Part shown: positions 1-13,537 of the stretch, one piece after another
Numbering within the stretch: position 1 is the stretch's first letter
Layout of the letters: each line of letters starts with the position of its first letter
NCBI GenBank assembly: GCA_037043015.1
Contig: CM073324.1
Coordinates: 12,545,013-12,609,012 of the forward strand
Length of the DNA: 64,000 nucleotides
Source: Bryum argenteum
Taxonomy: Eukaryota; Streptophyta; Bryopsida; Bryales; Bryaceae
Reading direction: 5' to 3'
The notes under the pieces: generated by a model
Database searches by the model: none
What the model saw: the letters and a program-made list of their open reading frames with translations, nothing else
Told to the model about the DNA's origin: nothing
Program-made: the position numbers and the translations under genes

Positions 1-1994
1 CGAGTACTACACATATTTGCCCAAAAGCACCAACTATCATAAGATTGAAGCAATCACAAAGTATCTTGTGCATGTAGCAAGTACAAATCTTAACTTCTAC
101 TTGTAAATATGATAATGTATACAATTCATCATTGTCACATAGCTATATTGCTTATAATGGTTTGTACGGCGAGGCACTTCAACATATGCTTTATGCAAGC
201 AAATTTTAAGTAGCATATTTGGCTATTTTTAGGTAAATTTTGAGAATATATGAACATATACTACAATTCGAGAAGATTTCAGCATGCTCTGATTGCAATT
301 TTTAACTTTAAGAATCTTCTATATCTCCTAAAGTAGAAATAATTATGAACATAAATGGTCTTGTCGACGAAGGGCAGCCTAGAGAGGGCTTCAACGTTCC
401 TTGCAAATTTTTGCAGCTAAGTTGTCTAAGTTCCCCTTCCTTCCTTCTTCCGCATCTCGTTTCCTCCTTTTGATTTTCATTTACTCCCTTTGCTTCTCGT
501 TTCTTGCTCCTTTCCGTTCCCTTTTTATGCTTTCTTAAATTGATGTATTTTCCTTGAATTTGTTTTTATAACCTTGTTGAAGTTTTAATTTCATATGTAT
601 GTAAATCTAATATCTTTATTCTTATTAATGGGATTTATTCATGTGACAAATTTTTGCTAAGTCCGACACATTTTTGTCAAATTGATTTCACGTGTACATT
701 TGTTGTTGTTCACACGTTTGCGCCTCTACATGCTCGCTTTAATTTACTTATTGAAGTTTTTAATTCCATATTGTTGTGAATCTATTTTCATCCTTATTTA
801 TGAGATTTGATTTAAATAACAAATCTTTACTGAGTGGGACACAATTTTGTCAAACCAATTCTAGATACGTCTCTTTTTGTTATTGATAACATGTTCACTA
901 CTCCACATCTTGGCTTCATTTAGCTTTTAATTATTTTTCAGAAGTTGGTAAGTAAATTTTTTCGTACATACTTGCTTGTCTGTGTCAAGTGCTTAATTGT
1001 AAAGGTAATTGTCACTCAATGGGTGGTTGTTACTTAGTGGTCATTTTTCATCATAAACTTAAAGTCTATCTTTTCATTAAGATTTGTTGTACTTCATAGT
1101 TCCATATTTAATGAGATTGTTTCTTATTTGTAGGGTTTGATTTCTAACTAAGTGACAATGGTATTGGGGCACAAGTTTCCATATACAGTGTGTAAAAAAG
1201 GTACATGTAAATATGTAATTGGGATCAATGGAGAATCCAATCCTAAGTTGTTTGGTGCAAATGGAAAACCTATTACCTTAGTTTGTTTACAACTTCACTT
1301 ACGGATATATAAGTATAAATGAACCCTACATGTAGGGAACCCTACATGTAGGTTAAAATCTTATAATTAATTATCATTGTTGGGTATAATTACTTACAAG
1401 CTCACTTTAATAAAAAATAAAGTCTAGATAGGTACAACTTTATATTATCAGAATTCCCAACTAGGCCACTACTTTGGGTTGATCTACTGAATTTTTTTAA
1501 ATACCTAAAATCACTAATATCTTAACAAAAATAAAATTAAATATGAATGAAAGTAATTTTGCTGATGGTCTAATTCATTGAACTTATGCTACCCTCCCTC
1601 CCACCAACGTAGCGGCCTAGCAGGCCCAGTGCCTAGTTGGAAGATATCAATGGTAAAACTTCACGACAAGCAAGTGATTATAACTTCACATCTGCTAAAA
1701 ATAGAGCCCATGACAACCTGCCTAAAGTCATATTGGCCTGATTTGGGCCTCCCGCAACTTTACTTAGGTTTTAACATGATACAACAAAGTTTCATTTGCA
1801 GGAATGATACATTGCTTCAATATAGTAACAATATGGTTGTCAAATTTTACCTCGCTATGGTTATCCGTAGATCGTACTCATATCAGCTCCCTCTGATACG
1901 CTTTGTAAGTTCTGTTATGGACAGGACATTCTTTGGGGACATACTGTGCTGTATTGTGTTGATACTTTACGTACCACGAAAAGGGCTTTGAATG
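1..1994. other. AT-rich intergenic DNA
   Basis: No convincing gene is visible. The stretch around 235-300 resembles the dispersed AT-rich repeat seen again near 7.5 kb and 18.6 kb (shared wording around an aaattttgagaat motif). Two adjacent copies of the 14-bp palindrome CCCTACATGTAGGG occur at 1324-1353 (the second ends in T). The open frame at 1578-1991 has no homology I recognise and no duplicate in the window, so I do not call it a gene. Confidence 0.6.
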
Positions 1995-2236
1995 TTAACC
2001 CTTAAACGTCATATGCTTTCCTGATACCACACCCAAAATCTCTTTTAAAATCCATTTTTAGCATTATTCTATTTTTAATTTGCTTGAGCTCTATTCTAAG
2101 AAAGTATAGATCTCTTTAAGGTGCTCAGTTTGGAATTCTAAAAATTCCATTTGGTATAATGGAGTGTAAGTTATGAGCAAGATTCTCTCAAAAAAAAACC
2201 CAACCCCTCGGGCTGGGTCTGACGTTTAAGGGTTAA
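1995..2236. mobile_element. MITE with TTAA ends (piggyBac-like)
   Basis: The element is bounded by a perfect 17-bp inverted repeat, TTAACCCTTAAACGTCA at the left and its reverse complement at 2220-2236. Reading TTAA as the target duplication leaves termini starting CCC, which is the piggyBac signature. A GC-rich hairpin sits just inside the right end (about 2198-2217). There is no coding capacity. Assignment to piggyBac rests only on TTAA plus CCC; a 3-bp TAA/TTA (Harbinger) reading is possible. Confidence 0.6.
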
Positions 2237-3618
2237 GTCAAATCATCCTCGTCAAGAGGTCTACCGACTAATTCGATTCTTTCTCTACCAGATAGATAGA
2301 TAGAAACTCCGGTCCTTTCTAAGGGGCCGGCGTGAATGAAGTGTTCGTTCGTAATGCTAATATCCCCATGGCCACCGGACAAGGAGAAATTAGAACTTTC
2401 TTTCTCTACCACTACTATCAATTACATTGGATCCTAGCAAACTCTGATACTGAACCTCGTTCAGTTGGCCTTCATTGAACCAAAGAGCCCAAATCAAGCC
2501 TAGTAACCATAACACGTAATTCATTATAATGGGAATATTCAGATTATCAAATTGAGCTTGAGTTGAGCCAAATGTACTGTGTGGGTACATTTAGCTAGAC
2601 TCCACCTAAACCCACATTTCTCAAAATCATTGCATAATACCATTATAACGAATTACGTGTTCCATGGTCAACCCCTAAACTATCAAGGCCTCCGATTAGG
2701 AGATTTGCGATTTTGGGCAACCTAAGTAAAGATGTTAAAAGTAATATTTTTGCCTAAGATTTTTACTGGATGAACATTCCCTATACTACAAGGTGTATAC
2801 GGGAAAATTTGCAAAGTCAAACTCTAGCTTTGGAGTTTGTAAACGCAAATTTTAGATTTTAGCCTTGGGGTGGGAAAAAAAAAACTTTTCATTTTTACCT
2901 TTTATTTAATTAGAAAAAGAAAAAATCTTTTCATGATCGATTTTGTATTTAGGTTTCCAAGTAACCAAGTTGAAACTTTTATCAATCCTACAACTTGGGC
3001 ACCCATCAAAAATTACAAGAGCTAGATTTAAAGTTTCATGTGATATATTACAATTTTTTCTTTCAAAATTTGCCAAAATTTGGGATTTTGGAATGTTTTG
3101 AATTTCTTTTGACTTGAAATTAAAAAACTCAAGAAGGTATATACTCAAACAAACTCCCAAACCATATACAAGTAACGTGGTGCATGTTTTACCAAATCCT
3201 TGATTTCTACCTTCTAGTAAATGAATTGTGCCATGAAGGTTCAAAAAGCAAAAAGAGTGTCTAAAATTTTGCATGGGCATGCTAAACTTAGTTAATACAT
3301 GGAAAAAAATATAAGCTAGATGTTTAAGGTAAGAAGCATCACGTTTTCCTTTGCACAAAGAGGACAATGTTTGTTGAAAAAAGATTGCATCAACTTTGAA
3401 TGTTATGATCTTACAAATGGTAAAGATCCGACGGTTGAAATTTCAGTCACTACCTCTGATGGTATACTCTAAAGTTTACAAGGTGATATGAAACTACAAT
3501 TTTGGAGTTTGGAGCTCACAAAACACCATGGTAGTTTATGGGTTAAACAATCAGCTAAGATCGGGCTTAATGAGCCAATCGGCCACGCTACGATGTGGAA
3601 TCACTTACACCGCCCAAG
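2237..3618. other. Intergenic DNA with dispersed repeat
   Basis: No supportable gene. About 2780-3480 is an AT-rich dispersed repeat in the opposite orientation to the copies near 7.0-7.4 kb and 63.5-63.9 kb. Phrases such as the measure-like run around tttgcaaagtcaaa and the poly-A tracts recur there. The open frames here are shadows or chance. Confidence 0.45.
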
Positions 3619-5675
3619 CTATACTGGACTACTGCCGTGTGAGTCGTTCGAATAAACAGGGCTGCCTCCCTTTGGCAATTGTATCCCTGTGGTCCAGGCT
3701 GCTCTGTAAGATGTTTGGGACGTGCCAGCCTTGCGAGCCTTGAAAAGATTCCGATACACCTTAACTAGAATCCATGGAAATGTGTGAACTATGATTTTGG
3801 AAGCGTACAAGCCACTCCATGGAGCCGCAGCACTCACGATGATCCCGAACACTGCTCCCGTTGTCGCATCATCGGAATAATATGTCAGAAAGCCCCAGAG
3901 ACAGAACAGAATCCCCGCTTGGGCGCCGATGGGTTGCCATTCCCAGTCCTTCCCCAAACCCATTTCGTCCTTCAGTTCCACCGACTCAGATGTCTGCCGA
4001 GATATGTTTGCCCAACCGGAAGCTGCCTCCCTGGATTGAGAGAGACTGGCTTCGCTGTAAGAAAACTCTATCTCAGCTATGTAAATGGATATCTGATGCA
4101 GAACTGATGAATACCACACGAGGATCGAGAGACCTAGATAAAGTCGCCCATAGTTGTAAAACGCCTTAGACTGTGCTCCCACTGAGAATTGGCGACCCAC
4201 AGCCTCGATAAGACCATTCCCTATGATGGCCAGTAGGCACAAGTGTGTCCAATCCTTGAAGACCGTCTTGCGGACAGCCAGTTGCCAGGCGTTGGTCGCC
4301 TCCCGCATTAATTTCTTGGATCCATCAATATATCGTCGTCGGAAGAACCAGTAGACGGCGACGAATGCTATGACAGCAAACTCAGCTAACAATATAGACG
4401 GGATTGCGGATTGCAGAAGATCACGTCTAAGCAGAGTGTCATAAAAAAACCTTCTCTTGTAGAGTCTCCTGAGGTCAGTAAACTCGCAAGCAATGGTAAA
4501 AAGATCATGTTTCATCATTTGCTGAAATAAGTTCAAGCACCTCCAATAAGGCAAGCACTTGTCAATCAAACCGAGGTCATGATACTCCAGGAAGTATAAT
4601 GGTGGTCCGGTAAGCCCGTACGTAAAGCTCTCATAAATATGCTTGCTCGCTGTAGTGTTTTCGTCGTCGAAGGTGGTGCAGCAGTAGTCGAATTTAGGAT
4701 CGTCTTCGGGCCAATAGAAAAAATAGGATGCCGTATCGTTATTATGAAAATCCGCACACTTTCTTTCTGTTTTGTATAATGTCTTGTTCCATGGATCATA
4801 CGTGTCCCTGTGATACCCAGCACTGGTATATGCTAATACTGTAGTCTCGTTCCGCTCAGAGGTAACCCACCGAATGTGGAGTGTGAAAATGAAGACCATC
4901 AGCGCACCCTGAAATTTCACAAACTGAAGACCTGTAAGTTTATCAAACCTTTATTCTCCGTAGGATGCTAGGAGCCCAGTGACTGGCCTAACGGGGTTAC
5001 TTACAAAAATTCAATTCGGGGTACTGCTCCCATGTGATTTTTTTGTAACTGTCAACCCGACAGGTTTTTTCACACAACGCTCCAAAAGACCAAAACTCTA
5101 TTAACGACCTAAGATAGCTCAAAATATCAGGTAAAACACGATTTCTCAATGCAGTGTAATCGGTTTATGACTTCAGATCCTTTGAAATAGTGGCCGGTGG
5201 AATATATCAGTCTCATTATAGATTCCCTACCTTCGTATCTAAAACTCTATGCGACCGTCTTTTGATCTTCTGGACACGGATGATCATTTGCAGAGTTGCA
5301 AGTTGAGCTGAATGATACAAGTTAAGTACCAGATGGTCTTTAGTGAGAGGTAATAAACACACAAGTTGACTTTCACAAGAAATATCCCATTGAAACCAAG
5401 AATAGCCAGTACGCGAAGGACCTGGGTCGAATTATGGCCTTACAACGCACTAGATGCTTTTGAATGTGCACAGAGCTTGTCGATTCTACCGACGACCGGT
5501 CTATTACACGAAATGGCTAGTGAGTAGCATGTAGTTTGGTTCAGAAGCATAACGATGTGAAATATCTGAGTGAAATGCAGAGATCAAGTGATAATGTTAC
5601 CTTGAGAATGGGGGATTGAGTGCTAAGAGATCGCGGGAGACGACAGCTTCCTCGGCCTCCTGGACCACTCTCCAT
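3619..5675 (-). CDS. Five-TM Cys-rich membrane protein, family copy A
   Basis: Two exons: 5601-5675 (25 codons, starting MESGPGGRGS) and 3619-4908, phase 0, intron 4909-5600 with GTAAC donor and TTTCAG acceptor. Predicted product 454 aa. The exon junction falls in the signal peptide: a basic N-terminus is followed by the hydrophobic core GALMVFIFTLHI from exon 2. An outer domain follows with several N-glycosylation sites (NET, NKT, NDT) and spaced cysteines (DYCC, KCLPYWRC, ACEF). After it come a membrane segment ending in FFRRRY and then about four more (around DWTHLCLLAIIGNG, YLGLSILVWYSS, GAQAGILFCLWGFL, GAVFGIIVSAAAPWSG). An apparent start MKFQ is a splice-acceptor artefact (GTG AAA TTT CAG). 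Paralogous to B, C, D and E. I do not recognise the family; a receptor or channel role would be a guess. Confidence 0.82.
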
Positions 5676-8600
5676 GGTTTGATTGCTTGCTTCAGGATGT
5701 AGTTATGATGAATGAAGCTGCTGCGAGGCCAATGTTGACCAACAGACCTCGAACTGATCTACGAAGGCAGGTACCTCTAACTTACTTCCCGCCTTGCTGG
5801 ACTCGAACAATCTTCGACTATAACTCTAGCTAGCAAGTCGAAGAGGAAGTGCACAGATTGATGCTGGTAATGATCATGACAATCCAGATGCTTTTTCGTG
5901 AAGTATTAAACACGAGAAAGCATTCTGATGTGTGTGGCTCAGGAGAGCGACGACAGTTTATGTACTGAATGTAAGCTTCGTAGTCTAGTTCGTATGCAAG
6001 TGGAAGATGCTACCGCCGTTCGTCGGCGGTCTGTGTGGTGGTGGTAAGTCCCAGTCCGGGGTATCGGGAGTGGTCTGTGTTTACTTCAAGCATGGAAAAA
6101 ATCCCGGCTTCATGGCTTTCGACATTCTTTATCAGTTAGTTTCTGACACAAATCAAGAGATTCCATCACTGTATCAGAATAAAAGTACGAAGTTTTAACT
6201 CCACCATGCGGAAATGCGGAATAGTGGTCTTATTCTGTTCGTATACTGTAGGTACCACTATGCGATTTAGCATTTACGCAATTCTTCAGTAAAACCATTT
6301 TGAAAGCTTGTAAAGATATATGCAGTGTCGTTCACGTACTGGTATCTAATGCCATCGAAGTCAAAGCATTGCTTGCTGCAAGATCGACGTCTAAAGTAGC
6401 CGCTGGATTGTGATCGTTCTCTCCCTACGAGCTTTTTGTATGAGCTATTCCTGAATGTAAAAGGCCGCCCTCTAGTTTTCAATGTTCGAGGTTTTCATCC
6501 AAGGTATATGCTCTCAAAGTAAATTGAGGCTACATGTTCCGTTTCTCAATTCAAAACCGTCAAAAGTGTCCCAGGGATTATCAAAATAAAAATGCGAGAA
6601 CTAATTATCAACTTCTATGGCCTTCACTAGTTCACTACCCAATGCTCGCTACACAACCTAATGCACGCTACACAAGAATTGTTGATTAGTGTTACCTTGA
6701 GATTAATGTAATGGGTAATTTTTGGTTAAGAATACTATTTTTCAGCTCTCTTGAGATTAGTGTTCACTTTGGGCCACTACTGCAATCGATGTCGGTTGTC
6801 TTTTCTTCAAGTCACCAATTGCACCATTTCCAATGGATTCTTCCATTTGCAAGAAAGTTAGCATGCTTTAATGTTGTAACACTATGGTGATGTGTGACAT
6901 TTAGTTCTACGGTTCCCAATTAACATTTGTGATACTAATTATTAACAACTCTTGTGTTAGAAGTGCAAACTTGGTTCGTGTCAAGGGCAAAACCCTCAAA
7001 ATTGCCCTCTTTTATTGCAAGATGGAAATATTTGAATTTTGACAAGGTTTGGAGTATGTAATCGGTGGAATCTAGTACCTAAGTTGTACATGAACATGTA
7101 CACCAGATCTTAGGTTTAAATTCTTCACCATTTGTGAGATCATAAAGTCCAAAATTGGAAAAAAAAGTTTTTTTCAATGTAAGTTGTAGTCTTTTAGAAT
7201 GGTAAAACAAAGTTTTGAGCCAAAAAAACCATTTTTGAAAAGAAATTCAACATGAGGCTCTTCAAACTCTTTTTCCGAGGTGAGTAAGGAATATGTCTAT
7301 GTAATTTATACCCGAGGTCATAGGATCTATAAAACTTGAAAAAATGCTCGATCTATCACATGGAGGTATGCTGAAACTCAAATTCAAAGGTCCAATTTCA
7401 ACAAGTGTAAAGGCATGTAAAAAATTATTGGATTGAATATCCAAATAGTGAGATCATGCCTCACTACCTTTTCTACACGTGTAAAAATTAAAACTTGGAA
7501 AAAAGTAAAATCAATTTTGGGCAAATTTTGAGAATAAATGAGCATATATACCACAGTTTGGGCAATTTTGAGCAGATTCAAATAGTGTTTCCAAACTTTG
7601 ACCGTAAATATCTCGTAAAGTATGAGGAATTCTAGAGCATGAGATGACACTTTGGAAAGCTATGGAGAAACTCTACAACCTCCAACACATTTCAACTTTG
7701 TGCGAGCTAGAAATAGTAAGTTAGAAACTATCCAAAGTCCAACAATGTGATTTGGGCCTCACTCACCTTTAGGGGTTAAATAATTTTATCAAGCCACTCT
7801 TGATGTTTTTTGCTAGATTTACAAGTAGGTCATTTTTGTAATTTTTGGTAATTTGGGGGCCAAAATCAATTGCAGATTCGATATCTTGGGATCCGTCAAC
7901 CCCTTTTGCAATTCAATTTTATTCCACAACCCTACAAAAAAAACCCGTTTCCAACGACACCTCATGCAGTCATGCGGCAATATTCAGCCGGTGGTGTCCA
8001 AAATTCATAATATCATATTCAAAACAAAACAAAATATGTGCCTTAAATATTAGATATACGGGTGATGGTCTGGTTGGGGTACCCAAAAAGGTTGTCCCAT
8101 GAACAATTGCACTCTATGCTGGTGTGACAAACATATCCATTTTTAAACTGTAATACAATAAGACTTCATTAGATGTGGTTTTAGTTGTCTATACTTATAA
8201 TGTATCAAGAAAAAAAATTAAAAATTAAAAAAAATATTTTGAAGTAATTTTATTTGATTTTTTAGTTGAAAAAGTAAGTCATGTCCCAATAACCTAAAAT
8301 CCATAGAATCAAGCAAATGGAATATCAACCATTTTTATTTTAATATAATTTTTGAATATGACCTACATCTTCTTGTATAGAATACAAAATAATTTATTTA
8401 ATAATAAAAAAATTAATTCATTGTGCACTATAATGCCTGCAAATCCCCAAATTCAACACTTTTTCCCTCATCTATGAATGGATCCAAAAAAAATAAAAAA
8501 TCTAAAAGAAAATCTATAGGCATATATACTTTGATTTCAGTGAGGTGCATGATATTTTATTTTCTATTTTAGGGTCTTTTTACTTGATTAAAATGACTAA

Positions 8601-8751
8601 ATTAGACAAATTTTGGAGGCTTTCAATAAAAATAACCTAATTAGTGTGTCCAAAAAGTGATACCCCAAGCTTACCATTGCCCATACACTGCACATTGTGC
8701 ACAAGAGTTGTTAATTGGTGTTAAGTGGAGAATAGTGCATCCTAAGCTATG
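5676..8751. other. Upstream flank of copy A and repeats
   Basis: About 5180-6220, partly intron and partly upstream, is homologous to the matching parts of copies B (10.14-11.26 kb) and C (17.5-18.4 kb), so the promoter was duplicated with the gene. From about 6950 to 7779 there is a dispersed AT-rich repeat that ends TTTAGGGGTTAA at 7768-7779, as in the repeats near 18.85 and 61.73 kb. About 8100-8640 is very AT-rich. No additional gene supported. Confidence 0.5.
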
Positions 8752-10825
8752 CTAAACTGGTGGATCATTCCGATCGGCAATCTCGTGTAGAGAGTCCGCG
8801 TCCCTCAGTTGAACACGGCTGCCTTCACGTTGCAGTTCAACTGCTCTGCTCCAGAGTTCTCTGCGCGATTGTCCGGGCGCCTCAGCTTCGTCAGCCCTGG
8901 TGAAAATATTCTGATACACCTTAACTAGAATATATGGAAATGCATGAACTATGATCTTGCAAGCGTACAAGCCACTCCATGGACACGCCGCACTCACGAT
9001 GATCCCGAACACTGCTCCCGTTGTCGAATCGTCGGGAGTGAACGTCACATATCCCCACAGACAGAACAGAATGCCCGCTTGGGCACCGATGGGTTGCCAT
9101 TTCCAGTCAGCCTCCAAACCAATTTCGTCCTCCAGCATCACCGACTCAGATAACTGCCGATGCTGCCGACCTATGTTTGCCCAACCGGAGTCTGCTCTCC
9201 TGGCTGCATCATACGCGAACTCTATCTCAGCTATGAATATGGATATCTGGTGCAGTATCGACGAGTACCACACGAGGGTCGAGAGAACTAGGTAAAGTCG
9301 GCCATAGTTGAAAAACATTTTGGACTGTGGTCCCGCCGCTGGTGCTTGGCGACCTATAGCCTCAATGAGACCATTCCCTACGAAGGCCAGAAGGCACAAG
9401 TGCGTCCAGTCCTTGACGACCGTCTTGCGAACAGCCCGCTGCCACGCGTTAGTCGCTTCTCGCAATACATTCACATCCATACGCGCACGTCGTCGTCGCA
9501 GAATCCAGTAGACAGCGATGAAGACTAGGACGGAAAACTCCGCCACCAGTATAAATGGTATCGCGGATTGCAGAAGACCACGTTTAAGCACGGTGTCGTA
9601 CAAAAACCTTCTTTTGTAGAATCTCGTGAGGTCAGTAAACTCGCAATAAACCTCGTATAGGTCATATTTTATCATCTCGTCAAACAAATGCATGCAATTC
9701 CAATAAGGCATGCAGCTGTCGATCAATCCGACGTCAATATACGTCATCAATATCAATTTTGGTCCGGAACTACCATATGTATAGTTCTCGTACTTAGCAG
9801 TGTTTGTGGTACAGCAGAACTCAAATGCTGGATCAGCTTCGGGCCAATTCAAGAAATATTTTGACGCATTCTGAGGGCGGAATTTCGTACAGTTCCCCTC
9901 TGTTTTGTATAATGTCTTGTTCCATGCCACAGCGGACTCATCCCTCGATAACGTTGTCACACTCTTGTCTCGTTGGGAAACACCCGGCTGAACGTGGTTT
10001 GTAAAAATGAAGAATGCCAACAGAGCACCCTGAAATTTCACGAAGGTTTTATCAGAATTGCACGAACACTCTTCTGTAGGAGCCTTGAATCTGACCTAAC
10101 GAAGTCACTCATGTAAAGATTAATTCTGAGTACTTAATTCCTCTGATTGTTTGTGTAACTGTCATACCGACAGAGTCAGGATTTTTATCGAAACAACGCT
10201 GTGGAGCCCTAGACAATTACGTAACCGCTCTAGCCTCATAATCACGTCAGATAACGATGGACTCTCAAATGAACATAATCGGCTAGATCAATTAGGCCTT
10301 TTGAAGTATTGGCTGATGATAGGAATTACCCTAGTTATAAACCCGCTATCTGTTCATGTACTACCGTCTGACACTCTGACCCGAATGAGCATTTGCAAAG
10401 TTTTGGTTGAATTAGATAGCACATGCTAGATAACAACTATTGAAAGTTAGTGAGCTGGTTGACACACTAGTCAATCGACAGAGGTTAATGAGAGTTGCTT
10501 CTCATTAAAAATAACCCACTTGAACTAATGAGAAGCAACTTTGTTGAGTTGCTTTGAACAACTTGTTTACAGAGGACTTTAATTGCCTAATAGCACACAT
10601 TGATAGTACGAAGTGTTTACCGAGCAGGAGAGCCCTCTTGATCTATCAATGGCTTGGCAGAAATAAGTACTAACGATGGTCAGTGAGACTTATGGAGTTG
10701 GTTTGAAGTTAAGAATTGAGCGAAGTACAGAAACGGACTGATAATGTCACCTGGAGATTGCAGTATTGCCTGCCAAGAGTACGCAAGTGACGACATCCTC
10801 CTCGGCTTCCTCGACCACTCTCCAT
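8752..10825 (-). CDS. Five-TM Cys-rich membrane protein, family copy B
   Basis: Two exons: 10751-10825 (25 codons, MESGRGSRGGCRHLRT...) and 8752-10029, phase 0, intron 10030-10750 with GTGAC donor and TTTCAG acceptor. Predicted product 450 aa. The layout matches copy A: signal peptide across the junction, outer domain with WNKTLYKTEGNC, EFCC and SCMPYWNC, basic stop-transfer ILRRRRARM, then four further membrane segments. The C-terminal tail, with ELQREGSRVQLRDAD, differs from A and C. The outer domain is closest to copy E. The gene looks intact. Function unknown. Confidence 0.82.
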
Positions 10826-12282
10826 GACTCAAATGCGTGCTCAAAATGTCCTTAATATCAATGAGCCGGAAGGAGACCGATATACCCCGATCTAATACAC
10901 ACAGACAGGTGGTTCTACCGAACTTCCTCACTTGCTGAACTCGAGCAATCTTTGACTAAGAACCGAGCTACCAAGGCGAACAGGAAGTGCGAAAACGGTT
11001 GCAAGTGGTGATCATGACCTCCCGATGCTTTCTGGTGAAGTCGAACAATCGAGGAGATATTCCGACATTACTGTGTGTAGCTCTGAAGAGCGAGGACAGT
11101 TTATGTACTGAATTTACGCTTCGTATTCTAGTTCGGAAGCAAGCGGGAGATGCTACCGCCGAACGCGGTCCGAGCGTGGAAAATAACTCCCGGCTTCAAA
11201 GCTTTCGGCATTTTTTATCAGTTTATTTACCACTTCGAATCTTCGATGGACATATTTAATTTTTTTCTGACACAAATTGTGGGATTCCCTTACCCTTGCC
11301 GACTTTCTCATTATCAACACTTGGTCTGCCAAGTGTTGCCAATCAGAAATACTCTGATTGGTCTGCCACTTAGATATTAGGTTGCAGGAGGATTTTTCAG
11401 TAATAAAAGCACTGTAAAGACAAGGTACTCCCTTGCCAAGTAGTTATGCTACTTAGGTTCATGAGTGTATTTCTCTCAATTTATTAACACATTGATTGGT
11501 TAATTCCTAAAGTCAATATTGTCCACATTGTCGTCGTCAATTTGCTTATCCACCGAAGTCGGAAGCCCCCAAAATTGCCAAAACTCCTCAAAATCACCCT
11601 TTTTCAATGCTAGATGATTTTTTTAAACTTTTGACGCAATCTCAAGTTTGTAACCCTAAGATCTTATACCTACCTTGTCCATGTATGTGTGTACCGAAAC
11701 TTAGTTTCAAATTCCTTACCAATTGTGAGATCGTAACAGTTAAAGTTGAAAAAAAGATTTTTTTCCTTGTTGCAAAATGAGTTTGAAGTTTTTTGTGAGC
11801 CCAAAACACTAGATTCAAGAGAAAATTTGGGCTCTTATCGACACTAGGGGTTAAACAAATTTATTGTTTTTATAGAAATAGAAACTTTGAGTGGATATAT
11901 CTCAAGATCTGTATGGTGAAATTTGATAAAATTTGGTGGCGTGACTAATGAGACGATTATAAATGAAAATCTACGGTTGGATTTTCCAAGATTGAATTCA
12001 AACAAACACATTGAATCTATTCAAAAATCTGAAGGGTGAATGTCTGTCTACTCTACTGTCTTATCTGTGTATGACATTTGATAGTGTCGCAGAAGACAAC
12101 CCTGCCGACTACCAGAGTAATGCGGGCATTCATCAACAAAGATTTCTGCACTTATGATCGATGGTGGAGGCGTTGTCAGTCACAACCACAAAGAAGCCCA
12201 AGGTTATGGGAAATAACGAGTCTTCAGAATGATGAGTCTCCAGATGGGAGTGCGCCACCTGCGCATTGCTCACGCGAACTGC
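10826..12282. other. Upstream flank of copy B and AT-rich repeat
   Basis: About 10830-11260 is shared with the upstream regions of copies A and C. About 11560-11855 is another copy of the dispersed AT-rich repeat that ends in a GGGGTTAA motif. No gene supported. Confidence 0.45.
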
Positions 12283-12578
12283 GGTTATGGTAGGTAGTCC
12301 TAAAAGCGCCACAGGACCCAAAAGCGATCTGTCCTCATTTGTAGATTGTGAAGATACAGATGTACCTCATTTGTATATAACGCATTTGGGTCAAATCTTA
12401 CTTAGCACTTTGGAATTTTGTATAAAATTCACAAATGCGAATTACATATTGCAAATTTTTGCAATCCTCCCAAAAACCTATTTCGAATGTGGTTATAATT
12501 TTATTTTGAATTTACTAGTGCTAAAAATAGGTCAGATCGCTTAAGGTGGCGCTTTTAGGACACTCTACCTTACGTACC
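12283..12578. mobile_element. MITE with ~30-bp inverted ends
   Basis: The left end reads GGTTATGGTAGGTAGTCCTA and continues AAAGCGCCAC. The right end, reverse complemented, reads GGTACGTAAGGTAGAGTGTC and continues CTAAAAGCGCCACC, so the ends are imperfect inverted repeats with a shared CCTAAAAGCGCCAC block. There is no coding capacity. Termini resemble the element at 62357-62684. Target duplication not identified. Confidence 0.5.
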
Positions 12579-12589
12579 TCATTTTCATG

Positions 12590-13537
12590 TTCGTAACACG
12601 TCTTCACTCCTCCGGCAAAGACTGCTACTGTAGCCCATTTGGATCGAACGCTTATCATGGACGACAACGGAAGATGCTCTTGGCCGTACGCCTGTCCGTG
12701 TTTACCAATTCAGATCATGGAAAAACAAGTCTCCGCTAGTCTCCGCTTTGAGAGGTTTTGGAAATATTCATCTGTATTCTTAATTCAATAATGCAAGTTT
12801 TATTCAACAATACCAAGATTATAATTATACCACAACATTGAATATTTTCTATTAGATCTTGGTTATAGATGTTGGTAATCCCTAAAGCCAACTGGTCTCA
12901 AAATTCTTTGTAAATTCCTCTTATTCAATGATCAAAGTCATGTAAAATAGAGCTCTTGTAATTGTCACTCAAATATACATAATAATTTCCCCATGCAATA
13001 ATATCATGTACTCACTACAAACATTATAGGGTGTCACTTTAGGGCACCATCTTAAAAACACCTATATTTTCAAATTCAACAATTCATAACTCATTGTTGA
13101 AGAATCTAAAAATGATGATCCCACTTACTTGAGCTTTCTACCAATTTTCTGCCCGCACGAAAATTACATGCACTGGTAACATCCCTGTAGATTTTGCAGG
13201 CTGAAAATTGTGCCACCTTAGAGGCTGTCAGTACAGACACTGTATTACCACGGGATTTACTGCTGACTTTCTTGTTAACAACACCTGAATTCAATTATGA
13301 GATGATCCACATATCGAAACCGCCATGGCGGCACTATGATCGAAGTCATGCAAAACTTTAAGGTTTTACCATTTTATCTGGAACTTCTGAAAGCATTCAG
13401 GCACCATCAATTGAAGAAGTCGAGGTCACCAGAATGGTTTCTGTAACATGCAATGGCCATAGAATCATACTAGGAGCTGCTCAATTGATTACTACATTTA
13501 TTGGTTCAAGAACAAGAGAAACAAACATAATCAATAA
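12590..13537. repeat. Segmental duplication block, copy 1 (left part)
   Basis: 12590-12740 matches 18475-18635 upstream of pseudogene C. About 13100-13537 matches about 20200-20730, including the marker GGCACTATGATCGAAG. A short open stretch around 13415-13530 (EEVEV... with GHRII) is matched by EEVEVRGITVPVT... near 20600. The two copies could carry an exon of an unrecognised gene, but the frames are not conserved along the block. A MITE fragment (about 13020-13225) related to 62357-62684 lies in it. Confidence 0.5.

Noticed and set aside
1578..1991. 137-codon open frame as a gene
   Set aside because: No homology, no paralogue, no splice context; embedded in repeat-rich AT DNA.
2233..2590. 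Organelle-derived fragment or gene on the minus strand
   Set aside because: Short overlapping frames without a recognisable product; the GC-rich hairpin belongs to the adjacent MITE.
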